From the NCBI GenBank assembly GCA_029210905.1, contig JARGGF010000354.1, forward strand, positions 1 to 5,757: a DNA stretch of 5,757 nt. Reading direction: 5' to 3'. The translations under genes and the position numbers were made by a program. Each line of letters opens with the position of its first letter. Within the stretch, counting starts at the first letter, position 1. Under the pieces are notes generated by a model. It was not told where the DNA came from. It searched no databases and saw nothing but the letters and a program-made list of their open reading frames with translations. Shown here piece by piece: positions 1 to 5,757 of the stretch. This stretch comes from Bacteroidales bacterium (lineage in GTDB: Bacteria; Bacteroidota; Bacteroidia; Bacteroidales; NBLH01).

Positions 1-1874
1 ATACCAAAAACTGCATCAGAAATAAAGTAGGTCTGGTCTGATTGTGTGCGTGCCAGGTTTTGTGAGGCTGATAAATCAAATTTATTCTCAACTGATAATC
101 CTCCATCTGTCCAGCTTGATGAAGTAATATATTTATCTGTTCTGGCATTATAACCAGCCATTGCGCTCAATTCAAAATTATCTGTTAATTGTTTTTTGTA
201 GGTTAACAGAACATCCCCATATAGCAAAGTCTGAATCTGAGCAGTTCTTCCATAATATCCGGTAGGCCCATAGGCTAATGGCTTTTCTGTTGATCTTTTA
301 TCCTGGGTATCTACAGAAGTGTAATCGGTTGAACCCCTTGCCTGAAGACTTAATCCTTTAGCGATTTCCCAGGTTGCCCGTACTACAGCATTTAACCTAT
401 TATTATATTCATCTGTATTATACTCCATAATTCTCCACATATAATCAGCTATTTCACTCCTGAAATTTGGATAAATAATATTCTCATTTGGAGTTAAACT
501 TTGATTAGTTCCCTGAACAAATCTATATCCCAAACTGGTTGAGTATTTTTCCTTGTACCAATCTCCATTATCAAATGAAGGGAACATTCCTCCAAAATTG
601 TTAATCATCCTGTCTATCATATATGGTCTGTTATGAATTTTCCAATTCATGTAATTAACAGTGACATTAGCAGTAACTTTATCACCTAATACGAAGGTAT
701 TATTAATATTAAAATTATGTTTATCGTTCTGTGAACCAATGCTCAAACCTTCAGTTCGTTGGAAAGTGTATGAAAATCTACTGACTGTTTTTTCACTATT
801 ATTAGTGATAGCCACATTAAATGTAGAGTTATGACCAGTTTGAAATAAATTGGCGTATCCATCCTCTTGATATTCATATGGGCGCACCTTTCCATCCCAA
901 CATAAAATGGGTTGTCCGTCAAATTTAGGCCCAAAGTTCAAGCCTGCCTGCGGTAATGCTCTATATGTTTGACCTTCCAGTGTTTGTTCAGTAAAGCCAT
1001 TTTCATCAGTGGCGTATGCCTCATAGGCAGGGTCAAAACCAGCCCCTCTTTCTTTTTGCCATCTGGGTTGATAGGCTAATTTATCAATTGAATAGTTTGC
1101 ACTAAAATCAACAGAAAATCCTTTTTTGCCTTTTCCACTTTTTGTAGTAATAAGTAGTACGCCGTTTACAGCTTCAGATCCATAAAGAGCAGCAGCCGAA
1201 GCTCCTTTGAGGACAGTAACACTTTCAATATCTTCTGGATTAATATCTACCAATCCGTTTGATCGGATTCGTTGGTCATTCCAATAATTGGTGTTACTAA
1301 AGTTACCATCTCGGATAGGAACGCCGTCCATTACAACTAGGGGGGTAGTTTTACCAGTGATTGAGTTTACCCCACGTATCTGAATTGCCACACCACTTGT
1401 TGCACCACCTGGTGTAGCAGCAACTCTTAATCCTGGGACCTTGCCATAAAGTGCCGTACCAAGATTTGGCGTTCCAACTTCGGTGAGCTTGAGTGAACTA
1501 ACAGTTGTTGCAGCGTAACCTAAAGAGCGTTCTTCTTTGGAAATACCTAAAGCTGTAACAACCACTTCTCCCAACTCTTCTTCGGAGACTTCCAGTACAA
1601 CGTCATAAGTTGTTTCGCTCCCAATAGATATTTCTTGGGTTAAATATCCAATAAATTTAATTTCGAGTACTTGTCCGGAACTTGCAGAAATGATATAATT
1701 ACCATCAAAATCAGTAATTGTTCCCACACTGGTACCTTTTACCTGAATATTAACACCCGGCAAAGGCATACCATCTTTGGCATCCGTAACTTTACCTGTA
1801 ATGTTAACTTGCGCATAAATTATCTGCCATGAACAGAAAAATAATAGCGCCATCAATAACGTCATTTTTTTCAT
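1..1874 (-). CDS. SusC/RagA-family TonB-dependent outer-membrane transporter, 5' part (C-terminus beyond window)
   Basis: An uninterrupted frame of 624 codons starts at ATG 1874 and leaves the window at base 1, so the stop codon is not seen. Residues 1-21 form a signal peptide (MKK start, hydrophobic core, cleavage likely IIYA|Q). Residues about 24-98 are a carboxypeptidase-D-regulatory-like beta domain (GKVTDAKDGMPLPGVNI, GTITDFDGNY). Residues 102-120 (GEVVVTALGISKEERSLGY) are the classic SusC junction. The TonB plug follows, with IQIRGVNS (164-171), VVMDGVPI (180-187) and LYGSEAVNGVLLITTKSG (230-247). The rest is aromatic-rich beta-barrel sequence. Family members are usually about 1000 residues, so roughly 400 are missing. 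Known role of the family: with a SusD-like lipoprotein lid, TonB-driven import of oligosaccharides or peptides through the outer membrane. No anti-sigma or regulator gene lies directly upstream; a palindromic site at 2204-2217 may control it. The substrate cannot be told from sequence. An ATG at 1885 is followed after four codons by a stop, so 1874 is preferred; Met4 and Met8 are less likely alternatives. Confidence 0.95.
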   Translation of the reverse strand, partial: MKKMTLLMALLFFCSWQIIYAQVNITGKVTDAKDGMPLPGVNIQVKGTSVGTITDFDGNYIISASSGQVLEIKFIGYLTQEISIGSETTYDVVLEVSEEELGEVVVTALGISKEERSLGYAATTVSSLKLTEVGTPNLGTALYGKVPGLRVAATPGGATSGVAIQIRGVNSITGKTTPLVVMDGVPIRDGNFSNTNYWNDQRIRSNGLVDINPEDIESVTVLKGASAAALYGSEAVNGVLLITTKSGKGKKGFSVDFSANYSIDKLAYQPRWQKERGAGFDPAYEAYATDENGFTEQTLEGQTYRALPQAGLNFGPKFDGQPILCWDGKVRPYEYQEDGYANLFQTGHNSTFNVAITNNSEKTVSRFSYTFQRTEGLSIGSQNDKHNFNINNTFVLGDKVTANVTVNYMNWKIHNRPYMIDRMINNFGGMFPSFDNGDWYKEKYSTSLGYRFVQGTNQSLTPNENIIYPNFRSEIADYMWRIMEYNTDEYNNRLNAVVRATWEIAKGLSLQARGSTDYTSVDTQDKRSTEKPLAYGPTGYYGRTAQIQTLLYGDVLLTYKKQLTDNFELSAMAGYNARTDKYITSSSWTDGGLSVENKFDLSASQNLARTQSDQTYFISDAVFG

Positions 1875-1922
1875 AAGCTTTTCATAAATTGGGTTTATTA
1901 TTAAAACTGGTTAATTGAAATA

Positions 1923-1958
1923 CTAGAGATTTATTAAAGGAAATAGACATAATTTCAT
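1923..1958 (-). other. Possible 11-codon leader peptide (MKLCLFPLINL) before the SusC-like gene
   Basis: On the minus strand an ATG at 1958-1956 opens 11 codons and ends at TAG 1925-1923, 48 bases before the SusC-like start. A GGAG sits 8 bases upstream (1970-1967), which is notable because neither large gene here has such a site. A still shorter frame, MKSL, starts at 1885 and its TGA stop overlaps the transporter ATG (ATGA). These frames are short enough to be chance; translation or a regulatory role is only a possibility. Confidence 0.12.
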
Positions 1959-2055
1959 TTGTTCTTCTCCATAGGCCATAATTCTATTGAATTTTACATT
2001 TATTATATTTAGTCGTTGTTCGTCCAAACCAATCTTCATGTCAGATGAATAATAG

Positions 2056-2084
2056 CATAAATGAATGCTTGAATGCATTTTATG
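2056..2084 (-). other. Weak hairpin in the probable leader of the SusC-like gene
   Basis: CATAAATG (2056-2063) and CATTTTATG (2076-2084) are complementary apart from one bulged base and enclose a 12-base loop that contains GAATGC-type repeats. It lies about 180 bases before the transporter start. It is AT-rich with no T-tract, so it is not a good terminator. It may be chance or a leader structure. Confidence 0.2.
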
Positions 2085-2152
2085 TCAAGCAATACTTAAA
2101 CTCATGATTCAATATCGGTATACATTGTTCTATAATTTCCACCGAAGTCAAC

Positions 2153-2276
2153 TGTTGTAATACCATCATTGACAAACAAAGCAAATCTGCACATATTAAA
2201 ATTTTGTACCGGTACAAGTTGTAAAATGTGTTTAGATGCTCCATGCTTCTGTACCATCTTTATTTGTATTACAACA
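2153..2276. repeat. 11-base perfect inverted repeat flanking the operator-like palindrome
   Basis: TGTTGTAATAC (2153-2163) and GTATTACAACA (2266-2276) are exact reverse complements, 102 bases apart. Their common centre (between 2214 and 2215) is 4 bases from the centre of the palindrome at 2204-2217. The arms share the TTGTA start with the palindrome half-site, and a further GTTGTAA lies at 2218-2224. This could be a set of related protein-binding sites able to loop, or a chance arrangement in AT-rich DNA. Confidence 0.45.
2204..2217. promoter_or_regulatory. Operator-like perfect palindrome TTGTACCGGTACAA
   Basis: This is a perfect 14-base palindrome centred on CCGG, about 330 bases ahead of the SusC-like start and about 650 bases after the upstream gene's stop. 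Sites of this shape, with inverted TTGTA-type halves around a central CG, are typical of LacI-family repressors; E. coli GntR, for example, binds a related ACCGGT-centred site. LacI-family regulators control many sugar-uptake loci, and a SusC-like target would fit. No regulator gene is in the window. Which gene it controls, and whether it is bound at all, is inferred from position and symmetry. Confidence 0.5.
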
Positions 2277-2672
2277 TTTCTTTAACAGATATTAACTCTT
2301 TGACAACCTATCGTTTCTGCTCTTAAGCTTTAAATACCATTGATTTGAGTGTGTGAATTTTGTAATGATAAAAGTACAGAGTCGTAGAGAAAAAATAAAT
2401 GTTTAAAAATGTTAATTTTGTGTATAATTGAAACATTGAATAGAGTTCCTTTTCTTAGAACAAAACCCTTCTTAAGTAAACTACCAAGATTATTTTTCCA
2501 TCATTTGTTTAATCTTGTGTATAAAGGCACATAGTTGTATTGCAGGTGGATCGTACACAAGTTTTGTAAAATGCTCATATAGAATACCTTTTCTCATCTC
2601 ATAAATTCAGAAATCCTGGCTTATCGTAATCTGACGTGTCGCGATTTAAGCGTTAATTGTTAAAATAAGGTA

Positions 2673-2717
2673 GTCATTAGACTGGTCATTAGTATATTGG
2701 AAATTAGTATATGGATT
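2673..2717. repeat. Short degenerate direct repeats (GTCATTAG twice, ATTAGTATAT twice)
   Basis: GTCATTAG occurs at 2673-2680 and 2685-2692. The second copy overlaps ATTAGTATATTGGAA (2688-2702), which is followed immediately by ATTAGTATATGGATT (2703-2717). The pattern looks like slippage-derived tandem duplication in non-coding DNA. No function is suggested. Confidence 0.45.
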
Positions 2718-2760
2718 CTTCGTTAATACATTGTATTCTAGTAATATACAAATAAACCAA

Positions 2761-2773
2761 TCCGCCTGGCGGA
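2761..2773. repeat. GC-rich palindrome TCCGCCTGGCGGA
   Basis: Two 6-base arms, TCCGCC and GGCGGA, surround a single T, standing out sharply from AT-rich surroundings. From memory, palindromes of this TCCGCC/GGCGGA type recur between genes in Bacteroidota genomes; that could not be checked here. It lies 6 to 18 bases beyond the T-tract of the terminator at 2779-2825. On the minus strand it is followed by TTGGTTTATTTG, so it might act as a backup terminator. Confidence 0.6.
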
Positions 2774-2778
2774 CACCA

Positions 2779-2825
2779 TAAAAATTATAAAAGAAATGGT
2801 CCACCCCTAAATGATGAACCATTTC
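2779..2825 (-). terminator. Intrinsic terminator of the secreted-protein gene
   Basis: In the minus-strand transcript, GAAATGGTTCA (2825-2815) pairs with TGGACCATTTC (2803-2793) over 11 base pairs, including one G-U pair, with an 11-base loop. The stem is followed at once by TTTTATAATTTTTA (2792-2779). It begins 38 bases after the stop codon, and only the minus orientation has the T-tract. This should end the transcript before the SusC-like gene, so the two genes are probably not one operon. Confidence 0.8.
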
Positions 2826-2863
2826 AAATCGAACCACTCATTGTTTATATGGAAATCTCCTGC

Positions 2864-5410
2864 TTATTCTTTTATCAATTTTCTAATTTCTTTGATGCCA
2901 TTATCGTATTCTACTTTTAACAGATAAACACCTTTTTGAAGACCATCAAAATTCAGTTCTTTCATTTTTGATCCTAATTTGTTTACATGCATCACTTTAC
3001 CATTCATGTCGGTTAAATAAACAGCTTTAATTTGCTCACTGGCAACTATTTTGACAGCACCAGTAAATGGATTTGGATAAATTTTCAGTTCATAATCAGC
3101 AATATTTTTTACCGGAATTTCGGTTTCAGTGGCCGATTTTAATGATGAAGAACCTATGCAGAAAGTTTTAGAAACAGAACTACCAAAGTTGCTTCCTGTA
3201 AGAAGCGTAGCTCCTCCGGCATCTGTCAGTGTAAACGAACCGCTGCCGTAGCCACAGCAAATTCCATCACCATAACTGTCGTTCATAGTAAAAGTATAAT
3301 TGCCCGAATTGAGTGCGATGCTTTCTACTTTTGTTGAACCATCAGGCTGGCCGCCATAAGTTCCGCCCGAAGCTACTGTGGAAGTTCCTTGTTTCACTGT
3401 CCAACTGGTTTCTTCGGGATAATTATCAAAATGAATGCTTAAACTCAACGGTGAACTATTACAGCTTGATGCTAAACCTGTTGTGAAACTCCAAACCGGA
3501 CCTGTAGTGGTACCTGCACTGTTGTTTTCGTCAATTCTCCAGTAATAGGTAGTATTTTCGGCCAGTGTTCCCGGGTCGAAAGTAGTTACAGTATAAAAAT
3601 TCTGAAATTCAGTGTTATCTGGGGTTGGGTCGGTACCAAAATAAACATCGTGTGAAGTTGCCCCGCTTCCTGCAGTCCAACTCAAATCGGCTGTTAAGCT
3701 AACATTCGTTGCACCATTGGCTGGGTTCGGGTTGCTTGCTGCACCTGGCAATGCAGGCGTACTGCTCTGAGGTCCAAACAATTCTATTTCACATAATTGT
3801 GTCATGCTTACATTTTCATCGTTTTTGGTAATGTTTAAACGATAATAACTGTAAGTGGCTGTATTTGTAAAAGGAAACTCACGACGCTGAAATCTGCTTG
3901 TAAAAGTTTCGTTGCTCCAGCTATTTAATGTTGTCCAGCTGGATCCATTATTTGAACCCTGAAGGTTGAAATCCTTTGGATCTCGGCCAAAATCATCGTT
4001 GGCACTAACTATAGCTAACTTATTGACAGATACGGCTGTGGGTAATTGTATCTGAATCCAGCTTGGGCTGCTTGTGCCGGGAACGCCACCATTATCGAGC
4101 CATTTGCTCCATGTTGAATTTTGAGTGCCGGCTGCGAATAAATTATCGAATGCCCTGGCTGCTGATTCAGTTGTACTAATCTGCGCCCTGGCAGTAATTG
4201 TTCCGGTTCCAACAGGATCAGTTTGATCAATGCTAACAGATGCATCAGTTCCGGTGGTGAAGCTCCAAACTGTTCCTGTGGTTGTGCCCTGTGCGTTGAC
4301 TTCGTCAATTCTCCAATAATAAGTGGTGTTTTCTGTGAGTGTTCCGGGATCAAAAGTTGTCCCAACCTGATTGCCTTGTAATTCACTGGCATCAGGTGTA
4401 TTATCTGTACCGAAATATACATTACGTGAGGTGGTACTGCTTCCTGCAGTCCAGCTTAAGTCAATATTTCTGCTCACATTGGTAGCCCCATTTGATGGCG
4501 AAGGATTACTTGCCTGACCTGGCATTGCGCCAATATCCAATGCATTGTTAATTGCATTTGCATAATCAGCTACTTTTGAGGAGTTTTTAATATGATCGTA
4601 TAACCAAACCCATCCGCCAGTTATACCACACTGATTTTGCCATGTATTTAACTGACTTTCAACCTGACTTGCGGTTTTGCTCGCTGTTTCCAATCCGGGC
4701 CAAATGGGCAGGCCTCCGATGTTCCAACTGCAGGGATTATTACCAGCACCTCCGGCATAACATTGCAGGTAAACCCCATCAACTGCTCCAGGTCGCTGGC
4801 TGTTGGTGTTGACGGCTACCGAATTCCAGAAACTTGAAGCTGTATAAGGGCAAAGGGTTACTTTGTATCCTAAATCTGCAAGCATTACAGCAAATGCCGT
4901 AGCCGATGCCGCGTCGTAGGTGCTTTCATCGTCAAAATTAACAGCGTCTATCTGGGGGATGGCTTCTTTTAATGCTTTAAAGTTTTCATAAAGTTTACTA
5001 CCGGGGCCGGTTCCTTCCGAATTTACCAATGTTTTAATATGCGCAAAAGTAGAAGAACCCCAGCCACTTAAGCCTACTTCTATTCTGTTTATAGATGTTG
5101 GAGCAGTTTTAAGGAGCGCCATGTCGCTGGCGAAATATGGATAAGTGGCATTGCCAATGTATTGTCCGTTTTCTATAAGCGGGAATTCCGCATTGAAGTT
5201 TAAATCACCATTGGTGTTCATCACATGAATGGTCCAGACAACAACAAAAGTGTAGCCAGAGTTTCGTAATTCGTTAATCGAAAAACTTCTATCGTAGTAG
5301 ATGGGGCCTCCGGCAAATATCCCGGATTGGGCAAAAAGACTGCCCGACAAAATAAAGCTGACAATAATAGCCAGTCCTGTTTTTTTCATTAAGCGTAATT
5401 TTTTTTTCAT
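2864..5410 (-). CDS. Modular T9SS-secreted protein with EndoH/EndoF-like (GH18-type) module and F5/8-type-C domain
   Basis: The product has 848 residues. Residues 1-27 are a signal peptide (SGSLFA|Q). Residues about 29-292 resemble a TIM-barrel GH18 endo-beta-N-acetylglucosaminidase: IDAVNFDDE (154-162) matches the EndoH/EndoF DGxxFDDE signature, with Asp160 and Glu162 at the catalytic positions, and the module's length is near that of mature EndoH. Next come a fibronectin-III-like repeat (298-387), an F5/8-type-C or CBM32-like domain (about 390-547), a second fibronectin-III-like repeat (556-645), a Cys-containing DSYGDGICC module (about 650-752) and a T9SS type A sorting domain (about 771-848; YPNPF, GVYLLKV, KLIKE end). 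Inferred role: secreted or surface-anchored hydrolysis or binding of GlcNAc-containing glycans; activity is not certain, since the usual DG is DA here. ATG 5410 is taken as start. Met8 is an alternative that gives a shorter but still complete signal peptide. A terminator follows; no gene is close upstream. Confidence 0.9.
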   Translation of the reverse strand: MKKKLRLMKKTGLAIIVSFILSGSLFAQSGIFAGGPIYYDRSFSINELRNSGYTFVVVWTIHVMNTNGDLNFNAEFPLIENGQYIGNATYPYFASDMALLKTAPTSINRIEVGLSGWGSSTFAHIKTLVNSEGTGPGSKLYENFKALKEAIPQIDAVNFDDESTYDAASATAFAVMLADLGYKVTLCPYTASSFWNSVAVNTNSQRPGAVDGVYLQCYAGGAGNNPCSWNIGGLPIWPGLETASKTASQVESQLNTWQNQCGITGGWVWLYDHIKNSSKVADYANAINNALDIGAMPGQASNPSPSNGATNVSRNIDLSWTAGSSTTSRNVYFGTDNTPDASELQGNQVGTTFDPGTLTENTTYYWRIDEVNAQGTTTGTVWSFTTGTDASVSIDQTDPVGTGTITARAQISTTESAARAFDNLFAAGTQNSTWSKWLDNGGVPGTSSPSWIQIQLPTAVSVNKLAIVSANDDFGRDPKDFNLQGSNNGSSWTTLNSWSNETFTSRFQRREFPFTNTATYSYYRLNITKNDENVSMTQLCEIELFGPQSSTPALPGAASNPNPANGATNVSLTADLSWTAGSGATSHDVYFGTDPTPDNTEFQNFYTVTTFDPGTLAENTTYYWRIDENNSAGTTTGPVWSFTTGLASSCNSSPLSLSIHFDNYPEETSWTVKQGTSTVASGGTYGGQPDGSTKVESIALNSGNYTFTMNDSYGDGICCGYGSGSFTLTDAGGATLLTGSNFGSSVSKTFCIGSSSLKSATETEIPVKNIADYELKIYPNPFTGAVKIVASEQIKAVYLTDMNGKVMHVNKLGSKMKELNFDGLQKGVYLLKVEYDNGIKEIRKLIKE
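2867..3100 (-). other. T9SS type A C-terminal sorting domain (coding part)
   Basis: Residues about 771-848 show the standard pattern: IYPNPFTGAVKI, then VYLTDMNGKV, LNFDGLQKGVYLLKVEY, and a basic end (KEIRKLIKE). In this family the domain directs cargo across the outer membrane through the Por/Spr machinery and is then removed, often with attachment of the protein to surface A-type lipopolysaccharide. It implies an outer-membrane-crossing destination rather than a periplasmic one. Confidence 0.92.
3155..3463 (-). other. DSYGDGICC module (coding part)
   Basis: Residues about 650-752 contain LSIHFDNYPEETSWTVKQG and FTMNDSYGDGICCGYGSG, with cysteines at 650, 718, 719 and 751. Modules with this NYPEETSW and DSYGDGICC pattern occur in secreted Bacteroidota proteins, including peptidases, just before the sorting domain. 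The four cysteines suggest disulfide pairing, and the Asp-rich DSYGDG segment may bind calcium; both are inferences. Its ligand is not known to me. Confidence 0.7.
3476..3745 (-). repeat. Fibronectin-III-like repeat, copy 2 (coding part)
   Basis: Residues 556-645 are a near copy of residues 298-387. Shared segments are SNPxPxNGATNVS, LSWTAGS, VYFGTDxTPD, TTFDPGTL, ENTTYYWRIDE and VWSFTTG. The DNA is also clearly similar but has diverged at many third positions, so the duplication is not recent. The two copies bracket the F5/8-type-C module and probably serve as spacers. Confidence 0.85.
3770..4243 (-). other. F5/8-type-C / CBM32-like module (coding part)
   Basis: Residues about 390-547 include ESAARAFDN (415-423), STWSKWLDNGG (432-442), SWIQIQLPTAVSVNKLAIVSANDD, FNLQGSNNGSSWTTL and YYRLNITKNDENVSMTQLCEIELFG. 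This is the usual order of the discoidin fold: AFD near the start, W-IQ-L in the middle, and the EIELFG end strand. Such modules bind terminal sugars, often galactose or GlcNAc, in bacterial glycoside hydrolases. The ligand here cannot be predicted. Confidence 0.88.
4250..4519 (-). repeat. Fibronectin-III-like repeat, copy 1 (coding part)
   Basis: Residues 298-387 run from PGQASNPSPSNGATNVS to VWSFTTG. They form a beta-sandwich-type spacer between the catalytic-like module and the F5/8-type-C module. The second copy at 3476-3745 has the same length and most of the same residues. Confidence 0.85.
4535..5326 (-). other. GH18-type (EndoH/EndoF-like) module (coding part)
   Basis: Residues about 29-292 show barrel-like strands: RIEVGLSGWG (109-118), the catalytic-like IDAVNFDDE (154-162), YKVTLCPYT (182-190), VDGVYLQCYAG (210-220) and GGWVWLYD (265-272). 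In GH18 the Glu of the motif is the acid/base, and the Asp two residues before it positions the substrate acetamido group; both are present. The second Asp of classic chitinases is Asn158, a position that also varies among EndoF-type enzymes. Family assignment rests on motif and strand order, not on a profile search. Confidence 0.7.
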
Positions 5411-5757
5411 AAACTTGTTGTTAATTTGTTAGTAAATAAATAGTATCAATTCCACAACCGACTATTATTTTGGTCAGGATTACAGAATGTTGAAGAAGAT
5501 GCTATAGTAAATCTTCATTTCATTCAAGAAGCATGTTTAAGAACAAATGTTTAATACCTGACAATCAATATATTCTACTGTGTTTTTAACAATACTAAGT
5601 AAATGAAGTAGGGTTAAAATCGGATTAATTTTTAATTAAAAGGCAGATTTTTGAGTTAATGAAAATGAAAAATTAATTTCGCACAGATGGTGAAATACCT
5701 TTAAAATGTATTGGCAATATATTTATTAAGCTGCTTACAAGGACCTTCTGAGTGCCT
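5411..5757. other. Upstream non-coding region of the secreted-protein gene
   Basis: About 350 AT-rich bases with no supportable gene on either strand. The promoter of the 848-residue protein should lie here. The best partial minus-strand match to the Bacteroidota -7 element is AACATTTG near 5544-5551, without a well-spaced TTTG, so no promoter is called. A 6-base hairpin, GAAGAT/ATCTTC (5495-5516), lies about 85 bases before the start and is too weak to interpret. The end of any gene further right is not visible. Confidence 0.6.

Larger units (their letters stand above)
1875..2863. other. Long intergenic region (989 bases) without a supportable gene
   Basis: This AT-rich gap separates the secreted-protein gene from the SusC-like gene downstream of it on the minus strand. 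The only sizeable open frame, 63 codons on the minus strand from 2837, runs through the terminator hairpin and the GC-rich palindrome and encodes nothing recognisable. The gap holds the terminator (2779-2825), a palindrome (2761-2773), short direct repeats (2673-2717), the operator-like palindrome with flanking inverted repeat (2153-2276), and probably a promoter and 5' leader for the SusC-like gene. I found no convincing minus-strand match to the Bacteroidota promoter pattern (TTTG, about 19-21 bases, TAnnTTTG), and no tRNA- or rRNA-like sequence. Confidence 0.7.

Noticed and set aside
743..934. 63-codon minus-strand open frame
   Set aside because: Lies inside the SusC-like gene in another frame; the SusC frame is unbroken and has clear family motifs.
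1829..1840. LFFC in the SusC-like signal peptide as a possible lipobox
   Set aside because: Residues before the Cys do not fit the lipobox (Gly, Ala or Ser is needed at -1), and a normal cleavage site follows at residue 21; SusC proteins are not lipoproteins.
2084..2092. TTGACA on the minus strand as a sigma70-type -35 box
   Set aside because: No -10 box at 16-18 bases, and Bacteroidota housekeeping promoters do not use this consensus.
2153..2276. The 11-base inverted repeats as ends of an insertion sequence or a CRISPR unit
   Set aside because: Only 102 bases lie between them, with no transposase, no target duplication and no regular repeat-spacer pattern.
2413..2420. TAATTTTG, a perfect plus-strand TAnnTTTG promoter -7 match
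   Set aside because: No suitably spaced TTTG-type upstream element and no plus-strand gene downstream; expected by chance in AT-rich DNA.
2646..2837. 63-codon minus-strand open frame in the intergenic region
   Set aside because: Its sequence runs through the terminator stem-loop, T-tract, GC-rich palindrome and short repeats, and the peptide resembles no family I know.
4015..4422. 135-codon minus-strand open frame
   Set aside because: Shadow frame inside the modular secreted protein; Gln/Leu/Pro-rich composition is a frame-shifted reading of the FnIII and F5/8C coding sequence.

Overview
The window looks like chromosomal DNA from a member of the Bacteroidota. It is AT-rich, neither gene start has a convincing Shine-Dalgarno site, and its two genes are family hallmarks of that phylum: a SusC/RagA-type TonB-dependent outer-membrane transporter, and a large secreted protein ending in a type IX secretion system (T9SS) sorting domain. 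The class or genus cannot be read from the sequence; a glycan-degrading Bacteroidia or Flavobacteriia species is the best guess.

Both genes lie on the minus strand, so transcription runs from right to left. From the right: 5411-5757 is a non-coding leader with no convincing promoter match. 5410-2864 encodes an 848-residue modular secreted protein. Its modules in order are a signal peptide, a TIM-barrel-like module with an EndoH/EndoF-like FDDE motif (GH18 type), a fibronectin-III-like repeat, an F5/8-type-C (discoidin, CBM32-like) module, a second fibronectin-III-like repeat, a Cys-containing DSYGDGICC module and a T9SS type A sorting domain. It is followed 38 bases after the stop codon by a good intrinsic terminator (2779-2825), then by a short GC-rich palindrome (2761-2773).

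Next comes about 990 bases without a supportable gene (1875-2863). It holds a perfect 14-base palindrome, TTGTACCGGTACAA (2204-2217), of the kind bound by LacI-family regulators. An 11-base perfect inverted repeat (2153-2163 and 2266-2276) flanks it almost symmetrically. Finally 1874 to 1 is the first 624 codons of the SusC-like gene, which runs off the left edge; a SusD partner would be expected beyond that edge.

Inference: the two genes could serve one glycan-use locus. The secreted protein would cleave or bind a GlcNAc-containing glycan (for example an N-glycan or chitin-like material) outside the cell, and the SusC-like transporter would import products. The terminator and long gap argue that they are separate transcription units, and the substrate link is not shown by the sequence. 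The most noteworthy signals are the palindrome cluster ahead of the transporter gene and the domain combination of the secreted protein.
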